Under the pieces are notes generated by a model, which saw only the letters and a program-made list of their open reading frames with translations, was not told where the DNA came from and did no database searches. Source: Desulfuromonadales bacterium (GTDB taxonomy: Bacteria; Desulfobacterota; Desulfuromonadia; Desulfuromonadales; BM103). Taken from it: a stretch of 6,914 nt of DNA. The translations under genes and the position numbers were made by a program. Location: contig DAOWJU010000345.1 of assembly GCA_030640215.1 (NCBI GenBank), positions 1 to 6,914 of the forward strand, written 5' to 3'. Positions 6,422 to 6,914 of this stretch are shown here, piece by piece. How positions within the stretch are numbered: the first letter of the stretch is position 1; each line of letters starts with the position of its first letter.

Positions 6422-6470
6422 GGGTTCGCTGTAAGGCTGTAAGGCAGGTACTGTCCCTGTTCGGTGCGAA

Positions 6471-6503
6471 GGGCGCCCCTTTTTTAGGGCCGCCTCTTTT
6501 TTT
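6471..6503 (+). terminator. Intrinsic terminator after the second two-component operon
   Basis: GGCGcCCCT (6472-6480) pairs with AGGGcCGCC (6486-6494), with one C-C mismatch, around a TTTTT loop. A run of seven T follows at 6497-6503. It lies 50 nt after the response regulator stop and closes that transcription unit before the GntR gene. Confidence 0.8.
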
Positions 6504-6540
6504 GTCCTGTGGCGTATTGCTTCCGTTGTAAAACTCATGC

Positions 6541-6549
6541 TGTTATGTT
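6541..6549 (+). promoter_or_regulatory. Extended -10 promoter of the GntR-family gene
   Basis: TATGTT (6544-6549) is preceded by TG at the extended -10 position (6541-6542). The -35 region at 17-nt spacing (6521-6526, TTCCGT) is poor, as is usual when an extended -10 is used. The predicted start at about 6556 coincides with the operator-like dyad and leaves a leader of about 33 nt. Confidence 0.45.
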
Positions 6550-6555
6550 AAAGAA

Positions 6556-6568
6556 TTGGTCATACCAA
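6556..6568 (+). promoter_or_regulatory. GntR/FadR-subfamily operator (TTGGT-CAT-ACCAA)
   Basis: The perfect dyad TTGGTCATACCAA, preceded by AA, fits the TGGTnnnACCA operator pattern of the FadR subfamily of GntR regulators. It is nearly identical in form to the E. coli PdhR site ATTGGTnnnACCAAT. It covers the predicted transcription start of the GntR gene that begins 21 nt downstream, so negative autoregulation released by a small carboxylate effector is the simplest reading. Confidence 0.75.
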
Positions 6569-6588
6569 CTTACGCGTGGAGAAAAGGC

Positions 6589-6914
6589 ATGACCATTGTT
6601 CTCAAGCCGATCCGGCCGAAAAAAATATCCGAAGAAATTGTCGACCAGATCAAACAACTGATCGCCAAAGGGGATCTCAAACCAGGTGATCGTATCCCCT
6701 CGGAGCGGGATCTGGCAACTATGCTGGGAGTCAGTCGACCTTCCGTTCGTGAAGCGATTATGGTCCTTGAGGCGATGGGTTTTCTGGACTCGCGTCAGGG
6801 TGGTGGTACTTTTGTCAAGACTCTGACCGAAGTCAGCATCATGGACCCTCTCGCCAAGTTGGTGGAAAAACGGGATCCGGCTCTTCTGCGTTCTCTGGTT
6901 GAGGTGCGCATGGG
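6589..6914 (+). CDS. GntR-family regulator, FadR subfamily, N-terminal part
   Basis: The first 108 codons are present, and the frame is still open at the window end. Residues about 9-78 form the GntR winged helix-turn-helix: IVDQIKQLIAKGDLKPGDRIPSE, the helix-turn-helix DLATMLGVSRPSVREAIMVLEAMGFL, and the wing SRQGGGTFV. After residue 90, ALLRSLVEVRMG looks like the start of an FCD ligand-binding domain, as in PdhR, LldR and GlcC. Members are cytoplasmic repressors or dual regulators released by carboxylates such as pyruvate, lactate or glycolate. ATG 6589 has GGAG at 6578-6581. The operator-like dyad upstream supports both the family call and autoregulation. The effector and the regulated genes, probably downstream, lie outside the window. 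Confidence 0.9.
   Translation, partial: MTIVLKPIRPKKISEEIVDQIKQLIAKGDLKPGDRIPSERDLATMLGVSRPSVREAIMVLEAMGFLDSRQGGGTFVKTLTEVSIMDPLAKLVEKRDPALLRSLVEVRM

Noticed and set aside
6428..6444. Tandem repeat GCTGTAAG x2 after the second response regulator
   Set aside because: There are only two copies of 8 nt with no further units. It is too short to distinguish from chance.
5474..6538. Long antisense open frame of 354 codons over the second kinase end and its regulator
   Set aside because: It runs opposite two well-supported genes and crosses the intrinsic terminator at 6471-6503. It has no recognisable domain. It is explained by the codon composition of the real genes.

Overview
The window carries a bacterial chromosome segment in which every gene is on the + strand. 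It holds two complete two-component systems, one periplasmic serine protease, and the cut ends of two other genes. Gram-negative origin is supported by the exported Do-family (HtrA) protease and by sensor kinases with periplasm-sized loops between two membrane segments. The moderate GC content, the gene style and the density of signalling genes suggest a deltaproteobacterium of the Desulfuromonadales type (Geobacter/Desulfuromonas/Pelobacter relatives). That placement is inference from general resemblance, not from a database match.

Layout. Positions 1-204 are the C-terminus of a PEP synthase regulatory protein (PpsR, DUF299 kinase/pyrophosphorylase). Positions 281-2418 are a tightly packed OmpR-family response regulator and HisKA-type sensor kinase of the CusR/CusS type, separated by 5 nt, with the kinase starting at TTG. 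After 131 nt that contain a good sigma70-like promoter and a dyad comes a DegP/DegQ-type protease (2550-3941). A 323-nt gap follows with no convincing gene but with several hairpins, closing with a perfect 12-bp stem plus T-run just upstream of the next gene. Positions 4265-6421 are a second signalling pair: a NarX/DegS-like (HisKA_3) kinase and a divergent NarL/LuxR-like response regulator, followed by an intrinsic terminator at 6471-6503. The window ends in the first 108 codons of a FadR-subfamily GntR regulator (6589 onward), which has a PdhR/LldR-like operator at its own predicted transcription start.

How they may work together. The regulator, kinase and Do protease look like an envelope-stress module analogous in logic to CpxRA-DegP: the kinase senses a periplasmic condition, and the protease repairs or removes damaged envelope proteins. 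The protease also has its own promoter. The second pair is an independent signalling unit whose target is not visible here. The GntR gene begins a new transcription unit, probably controlling carboxylate (lactate, pyruvate or glycolate-type) metabolism.

No clear undescribed system is present. The best candidates for a second look are the structured, terminator-ended gap at 3942-4264, the atypical receiver and output domains of the 5675-6421 regulator, and the dyad behind the protease promoter.
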